A stretch of 64,000 bases of DNA from Lingula anatina (Eukaryota; Brachiopoda; Lingulata; Lingulida; Lingulidae), in NCBI RefSeq assembly GCF_001039355.2, contig NW_019774081.1, positions 394,086-458,085 of the forward strand, read 5' to 3'. A model generated the notes under the pieces. It searched no databases. It was not told where the DNA came from and saw nothing but the letters and a program-made list of their open reading frames with translations. The translations under genes were made by a program, and so were the position numbers. Below are positions 13,501-26,386 of this stretch, piece by piece; positions within the stretch are counted from its first letter, which is position 1, and each line of letters begins with the position of its first letter.

Positions 13501-15825
13501 CTGCAATAAAATGTAAGCTCAATTCTAAATCCACAATTATGTACATTTAATTCATGTTAGGTATTGTTTTGCTAAAGGGGTCTAGAGGGGAAAGGAATAA
13601 AGTTACAGAAGTAGTGCAGCATGACTTAGTTTCTATTTAAAGCAATCTGATAACTTCTTATTACATGTACCTGTAAGACGCTGCACTTTAACTCTCTCTG
13701 CATGTACGCACACGCACACGCACACACTCACACACACACTGTATAGAGAAAGAGAGAATAAAACTGATCACACTGTATTGGCATTTTGGAGAAAAAAATT
13801 TTTTACGGGTTTTTTTCTAGTACCAAGGTAGCTATCAAAAATTATCTTAATGTTGATACAAAGCTGGAGGGGGGGGGGGGTTATAATCATTCCATATTAC
13901 AATGGATTGTTCACTTCAAAAAGGAATAACTTACTTAGTACAAACAATATTTTGGTCAATCCAAGATAGATTATTGTAGGCAACATTCCTAATGAGCAGG
14001 ATAATTTTCTTAGCAGAGATTGGATAGATAAGGATATATCCTTGAAACCAATTAACATCTTGTTAATCAAAGAAGGTGAAAGATGACCTAAAATCCTCAG
14101 GCAGTTAGGGCGCATTCCCATAGATTTTAGATCACTCTATCCCAGTGGGGAGTCTCACTAGATTACTGTCAGATAATCTGGCTTAGATGTCCGTCCTGCC
14201 TACAACAAGCTGTAAGGGGGTAATTAACTGTCATGCCCACTCAGCTGACAGCTATTTAGCGTGAACCCCTAGGGAATTAGGTCGATCTAGTTGGATCGAT
14301 CTAATCTCTGGGAATGGGGTCTTAAAGAGTAAGTTTGGTCCAACAAAAACTTATGCCCATAGGATAGTTCACACTTTATTTAGCCAAGCCTTTGTTATAA
14401 AAATATGTGATAACGTTTTAACAACAAGATAAATTTATACATTTTAGCGCGGGTCAAGAGCGACGCTTACATACAAAAGTTTTCTTTTTTTAATCTGGAA
14501 TAATTCAAAGTACTGCTTACATGATATAACAGCGACTGTGGTAGCAATTTTTTTCTCTTTTTCTCCAAATGGTTTAAATTTGACTAAAACAAGTCAAATC
14601 AACCAGTTTTTGTTTAGCCAACTTAAGTCAGTTTTAGCATTTGGCTAAATTGGTGAGTGTTAGTGCTAACCCAGAGTGAGGAAAATGGACTGTAGAGGGA
14701 AGGTAAGGGCCACAACAAAGTGGCAACACAACAACACATAAAACTCACATCACAACACACACAAAACTCAAAACACAAAATCCTGTGTAAGAACCAAGTT
14801 TCCTTTCAGAAGTATATATATATTTACTTACTCAGTAAATGTCACTTCTACTTTTTATTTTGCAGTCCTATTTTGTAACAGATTATGATCCAACAATAGA
14901 AGATTCTTATACTAAACAGTGCATGATTGATGATGTGGTTGCAAGGTTGGATAGTAAGTATTCCTGTTTTCATCATTTTTCCCATAGATATTATGAGTAA
15001 AATCCCCCCCCCCCCCCTTAGTCTAATGTATATCCTCTGCAGAAGTAGTAAACTGTGTAAAGAGGAAGTGATTATGTAATTGTATATCAAAGTACCATGG
15101 AAATGGCATGTTTACATGACATATGTCGTGACAGTATTACTTTTGATAGATATTATGGACAGTACAGTCTGACAGCAGCAACAATTTGTAGTGCTTGCAG
15201 TGGTGTTATTGGGATTATGTTGAAATGAATGGGTTATCTGTGGCATGTATGTTTCAAAGGAAATCCCAGATTTGTTTTAAAATTGGCAGAATACATAGAA
15301 TCTGTTCCTGTGAAGCATTATGTTGAATGTCAACTCATTAATCTGGGCTAATACAGCAGGGAAACATTTACCAGAAGTCAGCAAATATCCTTATTTATGT
15401 TATCAATAGCCAGATTCCTGATGTTTGTCATTAAAAAAAATTGAAAAAAGCAATAAAAGAAAAAGAAAGAAAGAAAGATAGTTGAACCTTTCGGTGTTGG
15501 CGTGAAATACTGTTTGTAGAAATCTGCATTTATAATATTATATAACTTAAAGCTGCCTTAATGTAGCTTCACTCATCATTTCTGCTCTGCCTAGACGTGA
15601 CTGAATAGGTGTAAAGTGAGTGCTAACTAGTACCATACTGTCAGTGTCTTAGCACTGAATGATAATAGACAGATTAAGAATACTTAAAATATGAGTTTTT
15701 CTTCTAATTTATGTGTTAAATATTATTCAAAACAGGTGCTTTATCTTGCCTAAAAATAGCACATGTTCACCAACTGTGCCTATGAAATTAAGTTTTGTAT
15801 TAGGATCCTAGTTTGCAGTGCTACT

Positions 15826-15880
<55 letters not shown>

Positions 15881-16508
15881 TAATATATGAAACTTTTTTG
15901 ATTCATGATTTTTTAGAGTTATCCAATTCATGGACTTCACCATGACTGCCTTCACTCCAACAATCTGTGGTTCATCCTACAAATGCCAACCATATCATTG
16001 TTTTATTTTAAATGAATGGATTTATTAGGTAAAAATTGCAGGTTCCTAATGAAAATTACAAAGATCAGATATTTTTGTATGTATTTTGGCTATACTTGTC
16101 TAATAAGTGCCAAACTGTATTTTTCTTCTACTTCAAGTTAGCTGTGTGGCTTTGTTTAGTAAAAATACAGGTTCTGTAGCATGTTTGTTAATTTTCACTA
16201 AGTGACTGGCACATTTTTTTGTGTTTTGCAATCCTGTTTTCCTAAGTTTACTTTAATTCATTATATTGTACTATGTAAGTGGTTATCAAAAATTTAAATT
16301 ATATCTTATTTTTTCCAATCTTATGATATATTTCAATATTGTGTCTGCCACATTTTTTTTAATTTTCAATTAAAATGCTGAACCTGTACACAGTATAGAT
16401 TGAGAACATGTGCAAACAGCTAGTATAGTGGGAAAGAGGCAGTTGTGTTTTGGAATTCAGGGATAAGCTATTCATGAAGTCAGTCACTGTAAACTTTTAG
16501 AAGCTATT

Positions 16509-16559
<51 letters not shown>

Positions 16560-19500
16560 TTATCTGTAAGGTGTCTGTATATTGAAAGATTTGCTGTCTA
16601 GTTTGTAATAGAAACCATACCCAATGTATTTGAAATATTTTTTTGTTGAAGTTCTGTGGATTTCATTGGACTAAACTAACCTTAGGAAGGCAGATTTTCA
16701 ATTCTGCGCTTGTATGAAGGGCTGCAATCAAAGCCTCAATCTCATCTCAGCACTGAACTCAAATTTTGCTGCATTGATTAAACCTGAGTGATGTCCAAAA
16801 AGATTTAAATTTTACTTGAGGCTGTAAAAGGGTTGTTTTTTTTTTTATGTATAAATCTTACCAGAAATTGGGGAACTATTTTGAAGAAATTTCTTATTTG
16901 AAAAATATCTGTTTGATTTGAGTAGATAAGTATCAATAGCTTGGGCTCTCATTATCTTAAAAAACAATGCAACATATTTGAGACAGCAAGATATACAGTA
17001 ATTCAATATGATAACATGACTATAATAATGTTTTTTTAAAGCAGTTCGTTTAGAATTTTCCTCTAGAGAATCTTGCATGCATTTAGTGTAATAACCGAGG
17101 AAGTCGTCCATCAAAGCTGTAGTAAAAAAACTCCCATCAATGAAAGGTATTCCCCTTAGACTATGAAATATCTGGAATTGCAATTTCTCTGAAGTAAATA
17201 AGTCAGTTTTATGAAGAGTCATCAAAGTGAATGGTATTTTTATTGTTCTAAGGTTTCAAGTATTCTTTTATTTTGGGAAAATTAATTTAAGATACATGTA
17301 TAAAATTGCAGTTAAGTTTATATTGATATGCAATATATCACTATCATAAACCTTCGAACATTTATTATAAGATGTAATTAACAAATTGAATTATATTTGT
17401 CAAATTGAAATCTGTAAGCATTCATTTTCAAATTACTAGAATTATAGCCAGCATTACCAATAATGATGTATTAGACTATATTACAAACCCCCACACCTAT
17501 AACCAAGGGTAATGTGTTTGAGTTTGAAATTTCAGTCTTGGATACAGCAGGCCAGGAAGAATTCAGTGCAATGAGGGAACAATACATGAGATCTGGAGAA
17601 GGATTTCTATTAATTTATTCAGTCACAGATAAGTCAAGGTGAGCAAATTGTAGAAATTTTGTATTTTTTTAATTATTCCAATTATTCCTAGTCATTGATT
17701 TGTCTTCACTAAAGATGTGTAAATTTTGTGGCTATATTTTCACAAAATACACCACTGCCATGTTTTTATATTGCCTGTTTACAGTCTTCTTAGAATTTTA
17801 ATTTGACATTGACAATTTTTTTTTCAAAACTTAATATGGATGATTTCTTTTTGTTGCAGTTTTGATGAAATTTATAAATTCCACAGACAGATTCTAAGGG
17901 TGAAGGACCGGGATGAGTTTCCAATGATACTGGTGGGCAACAAGGCAGATTTGGAGCATCAAAGAATGGTGAGATTAATGTACATGGTGATAGCTTCTGT
18001 TGGGCATGTATATACTGATTTTTTTTTTTTTTTTTTTTTTTTTTTACATATAACAACCTGTATAATGGAACACATTGAGTTAAATGTTAGTTTTGGTTCA
18101 TTGCCTTGTACATATGATAACATGTGTTCTCATATCACTCTACTTAATGTCTAATATGTAAAACCTTTGATTACATTAGCTGTTTGTTGATCGACTTAGT
18201 CGGCTGATATATTTATGGGTTATTTTGTCTAAATTAGCACCTGCATTTTATGTAGTTATGGCAAAGGGAAGATAAATATGCTGTGTTTTCAAACAAGGCT
18301 ATTACCAGACCTTAAGTGGGATGATAGACCCCTGGGAAGACCTCATTATGTTTGTAAATATAGTCGGTTTTCATGACAATTGTTAACATGTAGTGGTAAA
18401 TTTGGACAAAGTACATATTGTTTTTTATTTTATTTAATGAAACAGTAGGCCATTTACTACTCTAAGACGATTCAATTTCCCTTTGTAAGTATCTAGGGCT
18501 GCAGGTTCTTCTTTTTACATATAGACACAGATGGGTCTGTACATATAGCCGTTACACGCATCTGTCATTACCGTTGTGATGCACTTTTAGAGATAACACA
18601 ATAAGTGGAAAAATGATTTAAATTTTGTCTTCAAACTTACAGAACTGATATTTCATCAAATACAGGTCCATTTTGAAGAACTTTTTGATCAAACCAGATT
18701 TTCAAAAGTCATGCTTTTTTTCCCAGCATATATGAATTATTGTCCTGAAATTTACTGGAGTGATTAACATTACTAAAATACAGGTTGAGTTTGCTAACCA
18801 GCCTGATGAAATTATTCTTGAAGTTACCCCCCCCCCCCCCCGCCCCTTTTTTTATGTTCTGTGCTGTATTTTAGTTCTATGTTTCTTTTCTGTATGTTTG
18901 AGAATCATAAGTGACACTGTTTTCTTTCAATGGTCATTATGGGGACAGAGCGCAAAATAGGATTTTCTTCAGTTTTGATGCAATAATACATTGCAGAAAA
19001 GAAACATAGGTCTTAAGTATAGCTTGAGTTGGAAAACCAGCCTGCTTGGAACTTTTTTTCTGGAAGTTATGCAGTTTCTTGTGGAATTTATGTTAATTTT
19101 TCACATATTTGCATTTTCAAGGTGTGGCATTTAACTTCCAAGGGCCTGAAGACATCTTGTGAATGTCTATGATATATCCCAATATTTTATTATATAATTA
19201 AACATTGGTATTAGTTATGTGTTAAGCATTTTGTAATATTGCATAAAAAAAAACTGTGTTGGGCAATTCCATAATATTGAACATTATAGGAAAACCATGT
19301 TTCTTATGATTCTCAAACTTAAAAAAAGATTTATAGGACTTAAGTAAAGCTTGAATTGGAAAACCAGCCTGATCGGATTATTTTTCTGGAAGTATTGCAG
19401 TTTTTGTGAAATGCTCATTTTTCACATATTGGCATTTTCAATGTTGGACTTAAAACTCACATTGGAATGAAGCCTTATGGTAGTTACATTTTCTGAATAT

Positions 19501-20891
19501 CCAAGTCACGTAAAGAAGATGAATAAAAATTGGTGGCGATTATGCAGTCAATCATTACATAATATTCCATTAAGATTGACAAAAACCTATTTTGTGCACT
19601 GCCACCACTAACATTCTGAAAGTAAAATTGTTTTACTAATTATTTTACAACTAACAAGAATGAATTTTAGGATTGACATACAGTTCAAATTGGAAAATGA
19701 CAAAATGAGCTATTTTGTGCATCGTTATTTTCTGCTTTTTGTCTGTACATTTGAAAGCTTTGCTGCCTTTTTTATTTCTTTGCCTGCTTAACCATTTTTT
19801 ATTGATATATTTAAAATGTTGTTTAAAAGGTCATGGGCAAATCACTTTAACTATATTAGTAAATAGAAAACATTACAGGCGGACAGCAGCATTCCCTTTT
19901 TTACCATTTTTTGTGGTTTTCCAGGTTTCAACAGAGGATGGCTATGAACTTGCCAGACAGTTAAAAATCAGTTATATTGAAGCAAGTGCCAAAATCAGAA
20001 TGAATGTTGATGAATCGTTTTATGAACTAGTCCGTATAGTAAGGTAGGCTAACTTATATTTTGCATACCCAGCAAAAACTGGTGATTTGTGAATAGTCAT
20101 CTCCCCTGTAGCCCTTAAACCCCCTTATATTATAGAAGATTAATCCTATTCACATATATTTGGCTTGTTAGTGGTCTTTAATCTGGAAAAATCACCCATC
20201 CACACATAACATTAAGATGGCATTGGATTTTACTGGGATATTGATTGAAGCAAGCAGTATTGTTTCACCTACACATGGTACCAACTTATGTCTGAATGCA
20301 TTTAGCATTACATCAGTTATATCTCTGTTACCAGTTCTGAATGTTACTGATTGGTTACACCATTTCTAAACATTTGACGTGGGTGGGAAATATAAAATCA
20401 CTGCTTGTGTACGGCAACCATAATGGTGGAATAATTGCTGCCACTTTGCTTGATTCTTTTTAATTGGTATATTTAGTTATAAATTCAACACAATATTTCA
20501 TTATACAGAAAATTTTGTATGTTTAGGTCTTATTACTCTTGAAGAATTTGTGAGTGCTTCCCTGATATAATTGCATTTACACACCTGTATTTTGAAATAT
20601 CTGTTTCATGAACTATATTGTGGTTTCCAGGCCATGACCAAACTGTTATTCAAGTGGCTAGATCTAAATTTATATGAAAACTACAACTGGAATGTTGTTT
20701 CCGTGTTAAAGATATAGTTCAGCATATTTGAGTTTTAATTGAAAGACAGTTAAATTATATGTAGTATTAAAGCTTGTTTATATATTATATTTCTGATGTG
20801 TTTGTCTGCTTTCAGAAAATTTCAAGCAGAAGAAAGACCACCAGTCAAACCACCAAGGCGAAAAAAGGGACCAAGATGCAACTTATTATGA
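10578..20891 (+). CDS. RRAS2: R-Ras family small GTPase (RRAS/RRAS2 type), complete, 6 coding exons
   Basis: Membrane-bound GTP switch controlling integrin adhesion, PI3K and growth signalling. Exons: 10578-10682, 14866-14953, 17536-17638, 17860-17968, 19925-20043, 20816-20891; phases agree and yield 199 aa (human RRAS2 is 204). P-loop GGGGVGKS at residues 20-27, switch [10 protein letters not shown] 42-50, DTAGQEE 67-73, NKAD 126-129, EASAK 154-158, and a C-terminal CNLL box. [19 protein letters not shown] and [16 protein letters not shown] are R-Ras hallmarks and exclude H/K/N-Ras, Rap and M-Ras. The terminal leucine predicts geranylgeranylation; a basic PPRRKKGPR stretch and proline-rich PPVKPP precede it. 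The ATG at 10578 is the first after an in-frame stop at 10494. I cannot decide between a pre-duplication R-Ras and RRAS2 itself. Confidence 0.96.
10683..14865. other. R-Ras intron 1
   Basis: About 4.2 kb of AT-rich intron. It holds the diverged duplication at 11458-11614, a short CA-type run near 13705-13738, a G run near 13869-13880 and a less AT-rich patch at about 14120-14330 of unknown nature. No exon is supported. Confidence 0.7.
11458..11614. repeat. Diverged tandem duplication, about 80 bp unit
   Basis: Two adjacent units each start TCTGACACAATATTTGGAC, run through TTTAATGCTTATTT and end near CAGTAGGGTGTA. A few substitutions and single-base indels separate them. Located in R-Ras intron 1. 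Confidence 0.85.
15825..15880. repeat. (TTTA)n microsatellite
   Basis: About 14 TTTA units in R-Ras intron 2. Confidence 0.95.
16507..16561. repeat. (TTTA)n microsatellite
   Basis: A second TTTA tract in the same intron, about 14 units. Confidence 0.95.
18740..19720. repeat. Diverged direct repeats in R-Ras intron 4
   Basis: Copies near 19015-19140 and 19339-19460 share AGCTTGA[AG]TTGGAAAACCAG, TTTTTCTGGAAGT and TTTTTCACATATT in the same order. Weaker relatives lie near 18780 (AACCAGCCTGATGAAATTATT) and 19675. Spacing is roughly 320 bp, so this is an old tandem family. Confidence 0.7.
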
Positions 20892-22450
20892 ATCTTTTTC
20901 TACTGTCTATGCATTTTTAAAGAACAGACATATCTGACAGATATTTTCACAACACGTGTCAAGTAGGGTTATGTGTACTACAGCAGAGTTAGAGAGAAAA
21001 TCAGACCACGACTTTCCTTCAGTGATTTTCAAAATTTTTGGAATGTAAAGCATGTATATCAAAGAAACTGACACCTCTATGTGTTAGATTTTGTACGAAA
21101 AATTGAACCTCACAATGGGCTTTTGTATTACAATTTGTATTGGTATTATTTCATTACACATAGTGTTATAGGTGTTAAAATGCAATTGGCATGATACGGG
21201 AAAACTTTTGCTCCTTGATCTTGGTCAACAATTTTTTCCATTTCAAAATATTAAAAATTTCCTCCCTTCTTTGGCAGAGGTTACATAGGAGAATGACAGG
21301 AAAATGTCACATTAAATGATGAGGGTTCACATTATTCTGCACAGTTGAATCTGTTGTGACTATGTAAATTGGGTAATAGGGCAGATATGTAAGGAATACT
21401 GTTCTACATATGCTGGGTAACATCTTAATAGTGCACTGTAGTCCCTGGCTTGTTAGTAACAGATAATACTATCAGATTTGTTCAGGAAAATTTATATTGT
21501 TTATTCACAATGTAAGTAGGCCTTATATGAATAGTTAATTATTTGATATTTTGGAGTATCTCCAAATTTTTTTTTTTTTTACTTTTGTTGTATTGCATTT
21601 TAATTGTACCACCAGCGTTAGCGCTGGCGGTACACATGGTTTCGGTCCCGTCCGGATCGTTCCGCCGGCTCCGCCGGCTCCGCCGGACGGCTACCGTTAC
21701 CGCTTCTCCTCCTAGANTCTCTCTCTCTCCCTTCCTGCTTTCTTGAAAAACTTAATGTACCTTACGTTATCACCCCTGTGCTATTGGTGTTTCAAAAGGT
21801 TTTGACTTGAAGTAGCTTGATGTGCAATCTGTCCTTGCAAAAATGAAGGAAAAAGTATTATTTATCATAAGTGTCAAAATACTGTTTTCACAAGCCTAAG
21901 TGATTGTTTAAAGAACTTTTTGATGGGAATTGTGGTTCGAGTTCCTCAGACAGTAGAGGGCACTGTTCCTGTCATCTCTCCCATAAGTGCCAAAAATTTT
22001 TTGTCACATAGGTTTCAAGTAATGTGACCAAATTGTAAGGCTGGGTTATCTTAACAATTATACATTCACACATGCACGCACGCACGCACGCACACACACA
22101 CCTATGATAAATTACATTTTGAAGAGAAATTACTTATTGATTTGCCATAGATATTAAAAAAGTTATTTATGTACTAGGAAGTAAGTTATCCTCCTTGTAG
22201 TTCTTTGTAACTATTTGAAATATTTAGTTACAGATTGTACATATTTGCAGAAACCCAGGTGATTATAGTATTATTTATAAGAAACTTCGGCTTACATAAG
22301 CTGAAGCATAGCAAGGCTTCTCACACATTAGAACATGGTTCTAACTGGTGTTAAAATTGAAAAAATGTTCATCTTACTGGTTATTGTAATGACTAACAGG
22401 TAGTGCCAATTTTACATGACAAAAAACTTAACCCATCTTCAACATTCATA
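20892..22450. other. 3' flank / UTR of R-Ras
   Basis: AT-rich DNA after the R-Ras stop, probably a long 3' UTR at first; I see no decisive poly(A) site. It contains the GC-rich block at 21606-21716 and a short GCAC/CA tract near 22075-22100. Confidence 0.5.
21606..21716. other. GC-rich palindromic block ending at a single N
   Basis: The block is strongly GC-rich against AT-rich neighbours. It opens with a near-perfect 28-bp inverted repeat (21606-21633, GTACCACCAGCG ... CGCTGGCGGTAC) and continues with a CCGCCGGCT tandem motif (about 21660-21687) flanked by CGTCCGG / CCGGACG. It stops at an N (21717). It may be one end of a foldback element whose other half was lost in assembly, or a foreign insert. 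Confidence 0.6.
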
Positions 22451-22466
22451 GTACAAGGTGACCCCC

Positions 22467-22499
<33 letters not shown>

Positions 22500-22545
22500 A
22501 TATCAGCAGGAAGTGTGACGTTGAGTGGCACTGCATTCACAGGTC

Positions 22546-22741
22546 TTGAACCTTCCGGATTTTTATCCATGGGGGTATCTCAAGGATAATGTGTACCAGA
22601 ACAACCCTCAAATGATTGAACTGAAAGCAACTATGGTAGCAAAAATCAGAAAAATTCCCCAGAGATGAACGTGTTAGAGTAATTAACAGTTTGTTGGACA
22701 TATGCAAGTGTGTCTCCAATGCTGCAGGGGCCATTTGGCTC
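22546..22741 (+). pseudogene. Mariner-type transposase C-terminal remnant
   Basis: Translation gives LNLPDFYPWGYLKDNVYQ then NPQMIELKATMVAKIRKI, the region around the third catalytic D of the mariner catalytic domain (pattern D-F-x-x-W-G-Y-L-K). After a frameshift it continues DERVRVINSLLDICKCV and then a GGH-like end. The frameshift and missing N-terminal half make it non-functional. Confidence 0.8.
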
Positions 22742-22995
22742 ATATTTTGGAAAGAACAACTTTTATGTGCCCTCTACAAGGGTCGCAGATTAAATATGTG
22801 CACTTTTCTCTAATGGGAGCAGAAAAATGTCATCGGTTGACCAGAGACATCTGTGAATATCTGGAGAAAAATCTGTGTCCCTAGTAGAGGGTAACTTTTA
22901 TCTTTTATGCAAACCTACCAAGATAACCCAAACCATGGAGAATGATCATACACATTTCAGTTTAAAATTTTTTTTTCTTTTTTTTTTTTTTTTTT

Positions 22996-23804
22996 NNNNN
23001 NNNNNNNNNNNNNNNNNNNNNNNNNNNNNNNNNNNNNNNNNNNNNNNNNNNNNNNNNNNNNNNNNNNNNNNNNNNNNNNNNNNNNNNNNNNNNNNNNNNN
23101 NNNNNNNNNNNNNNNNNNNNNNNNNNNNNNNNNNNNNNNNNNNNNNNNNNNNNNNNNNNNNNNNNNNNNNNNNNNNNNNNNNNNNNNNNNNNNNNNNNNN
23201 NNNNNNNNNNNNNNNNNNNNNNNNNNNNNNNNNNNNNNNNNNNNNNNNNNNNNNNNNNNNNNNNNNNNNNNNNNNNNNNNNNNNNNNNNNNNNNNNNNNN
23301 NNNNNNNNNNNNNNNNNNNNNNNNNNNNNNNNNNNNNNNNNNNNNNNNNNNNNNNNNNNNNNNNNNNNNNNNNNNNNNNNNNNNNNNNNNNNNNNNNNNN
23401 NNNNNNNNNNNNNNNNNNNNNNNNNNNNNNNNNNNNNNNNNNNNNNNNNNNNNNNNNNNNNNNNNNNNNNNNNNNNNNNNNNNNNNNNNNNNNNNNNNNN
23501 NNNNNNNNNNNNNNNNNNNNNNNNNNNNNNNNNNNNNNNNNNNNNNNNNNNNNNNNNNNNNNNNNNNNNNNNNNNNNNNNNNNNNNNNNNNNNNNNNNNN
23601 NNNNNNNNNNNNNNNNNNNNNNNNNNNNNNNNNNNNNNNNNNNNNNNNNNNNNNNNNNNNNNNNNNNNNNNNNNNNNNNNNNNNNNNNNNNNNNNNNNNN
23701 NNNNNNNNNNNNNNNNNNNNNNNNNNNNNNNNNNNNNNNNNNNNNNNNNNNNNNNNNNNNNNNNNNNNNNNNNNNNNNNNNNNNNNNNNNNNNNNNNNNN
23801 NNNN
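22996..23804. other. Assembly gap, 809 N
   Basis: A run of N flanked by a T homopolymer on the left and a G homopolymer on the right. Open frames spanning it are artefacts. It lies inside the mariner element. Confidence 1.
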
Positions 23805-23826
23805 GGGGGGGGGGGTTCACCCTGTA

Positions 23827-26138
23827 AATTGGTAATTGGTAAATCATTTAATAAGTGAAATTGTTATAAGTCAGCTGGAATTTTCTTGCCTCTCTTCAAT
23901 ATGCCATTGCAAGTTTGAGTTTCCTGTTCAGTTTGTAGCTCCTGGCATTTTATTGGAAAAGACCCTCTGGAGGCTGATGCTTGCAGCTGGTTTAAGTTGT
24001 GGATGAGAAATGTATACTGCATTTCTCCCATTATTTAAGGAAATTCTACATGTGAATAACCCCCCTAAGGCCTTAACTCATTTTCCTCACCTCCAGTATC
24101 ATGCCATACACATTGATTGGAATGCATCTGTATTTGTTTATGAATGGTGCTATGAAATGTAAACCTGTGAATTGTACACGATTGCCGGGTGCTGTTAATC
24201 AGCTGTATAAAATGACATTAAGTGGATTCGATGGTGCTAATCACAATGAAGCCATATTTACTTTTAACCATTGACTGATGTATATCTCAATATTTCCAAT
24301 AGTGTAACATAAAAAATAAAAATCCTTAAAAAGAGTAGATAATTGAGGAGGATTAATATTAAGATTTATTATTGTTATTATTATTATTATTAACTGTAGG
24401 TGGTTTTCTATGCCTGTGGTCATATCATACTTGTTGTCATATGTAACTTTTGTTATATATATCAGCAAATAATATTGATGGAGAAATTTTGCAGCTTTTA
24501 TATATTCACTGTAATGTAATCACTAAGCATTTCTTTGAACAAGAAGCAGCTACAGTGATACAAGTGACTAGTTTTCCACGCAGCTTAGAATTGTGTTCTC
24601 ATTCAGAAAAACGGACTTGAACAAACTACATATATCAGCTTATAGCATATTCAGGAGAATCTCAGAGATTGTTTCCTTTGCACTCACCAGTGATGTTTTA
24701 TTTTAATTTCTAGAATTGTATCCCATTGTTGGGTTTCATTTATGAGTTGTTTCACCACCCCTTGGTGTGTTTCAAACATCTACATTGGCCTTTTGTCATA
24801 AAAATACAACCAGTGACCCTCATTCAAATTCTGAACAATCACTTTTGACAGGAAGTTTTATGTCATCTAGAATTAAGTTTTGATTTTAGTTCTCAGTTAT
24901 AATATTTAACGTCCCATTGTTGTCAGTTAGTGTCAGACCCATGTCCAAGCATGTCATGTGACATGTTTACTTTAAATGATCATTACTTTTTTAAATGACA
25001 ATTTCCAGTTTTATCCAGGTTGCACAACATATACTTGTCCATTCAATTTAGGCCTCACATAATTTTTGCAAACTGAATATAGATAAGATTAAAATGTATT
25101 TAATAAGTCCATTTATAAAGTGTGTTTACTAGTCCGTATTGAATTCAGATATGCAATTTATAGAGAACATTCTTTCCTCTTGCCTCTTGAAGCTCAAACG
25201 CCATTATTATATCAATAATCTGGTAGCTGTTTGATACAAAATTGAAGAGAAATATTGTAGCATCATTTGTTTTTCTAGCATTTAGTTAAGAGCTGAAGTA
25301 AAAGAGGACTTTTATGATACATGGGGTTATCAGGAGCCTGGAGACAGGAGCAAATGGATGAAGTATTTAATTGGTGAATTGCATGATCAAGTTCCATGAT
25401 AATTGTTTTTTCTCTGTTTGTATATACTGTAGTCTTCCAAAATTCTGTTTAATGTTATATTTTCACATGGAACTCCTGGGATATAAGCCCATCGTAACCG
25501 ATACATGAACAGAAACCATAATATATTTTCAATAAACAGTTGCAAAGATACTGGATGTTCATTTTTCATAAATCATCCCTTTCTTATTGCAGAAAAAGCT
25601 GGCTGTGTCCCTAACTTCCTTATGAGTGGATGAATTTTGTAGAGTTCATTACTTAAGTATCAATTCAAATTTTATATCAGAAAGGGTCTGCTCGGAAAAT
25701 AATTCCCATTGAAAGGAGGCAATTACATTGCACAAATATTAATTATACACATAAAACAAAATTTACAGAAATGTTATACTCAATTTTACCTCCTTGTATC
25801 ACACACTCTGCCTTTCCACATTCAAGAAATTTATTTTCTTTTAAAAAGTAGTTGGTTGTCCTACATCTCAAATCTGCTCATAACCATATAATAGTAATAA
25901 TAATAATAACTAAAGAAAATGTAACACTCAGTGTTAAAAATGAACATTTAATTTTTTGTAATAATAATCTTTAAAGCAATTTCCAGTCCAGATGATAAAC
26001 ATTTTTAAAGATAAACACATTCATTCACAACAGTAATTATAATTTGAGTTCCCAATCCCTATTTAAAGTTCAGTAATTTAATTATCTACAGGCTAATACC
26101 AATAATGTAATACAAAGCATTCAATACAAACCATATAA

Positions 26139-26195
<57 letters not shown>

Positions 26196-26386
26196 TACAG
26201 ATTGTTTTTTTATTACACCAGAGACGTCACAATTAATCACTCATAAACCGTAATAAGGATACAACTAGACTCATTTTAGTCTGAATCTTAATCAACTCAA
26301 TGTCTTTATTAAACTGAAGATAATGCATGTTATAAGGTTTCAGTAGCAAAGTCTATCAAGAGCTAAAGTTCCAGTTCAATCTTGCT
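23827..26386. other. Intergenic between R-Ras and the COPB1 copy (convergent ends)
   Basis: AT-rich with no supported exon. A (TA)n/(GT)n tract lies at 26140-26195. A poly(A) signal for the minus-strand COPB1 copy is at 26310-26305 (AATAAA on minus). Nothing else is visible. Confidence 0.6.
26140..26195. repeat. (TA)n(TG)n microsatellite
   Basis: About 20 TA units followed by a short GT run, just beyond the COPB1 3' end. Confidence 0.95.

Larger units (their letters stand above)
14954..17535. other. R-Ras intron 2 with (TTTA)n tracts
   Basis: About 2.6 kb of AT-rich intron. TTTA microsatellites occur at 15825-15880 and 16507-16561. The minus-strand open frame at 16845-17225 has no recognisable protein. 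Confidence 0.7.
22452..23826 (+). mobile_element. Decayed mariner/Tc1-like element
   Basis: The ends form terminal inverted repeats: left TACAAGGTGACCCCCC (22452-22467) and right, read from the other strand, TACAGGGTGAACCCCC (end 23826), with TA at both outer edges as expected for mariner target sites. Between them lie a transposase remnant (22546-22741) and the 809-N gap. The transposase C-terminal part lies only about 80 bp from the left end, so the N-terminal part has been deleted. Confidence 0.75.

Noticed and set aside
16845..17225. 126-residue minus-strand frame in R-Ras intron 2
   Set aside because: AT-driven composition, no domain, and no splice or promoter context.
22875..23858. Long open frames of 296-327 residues
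   Set aside because: They run through the N gap; almost all residues are undefined.
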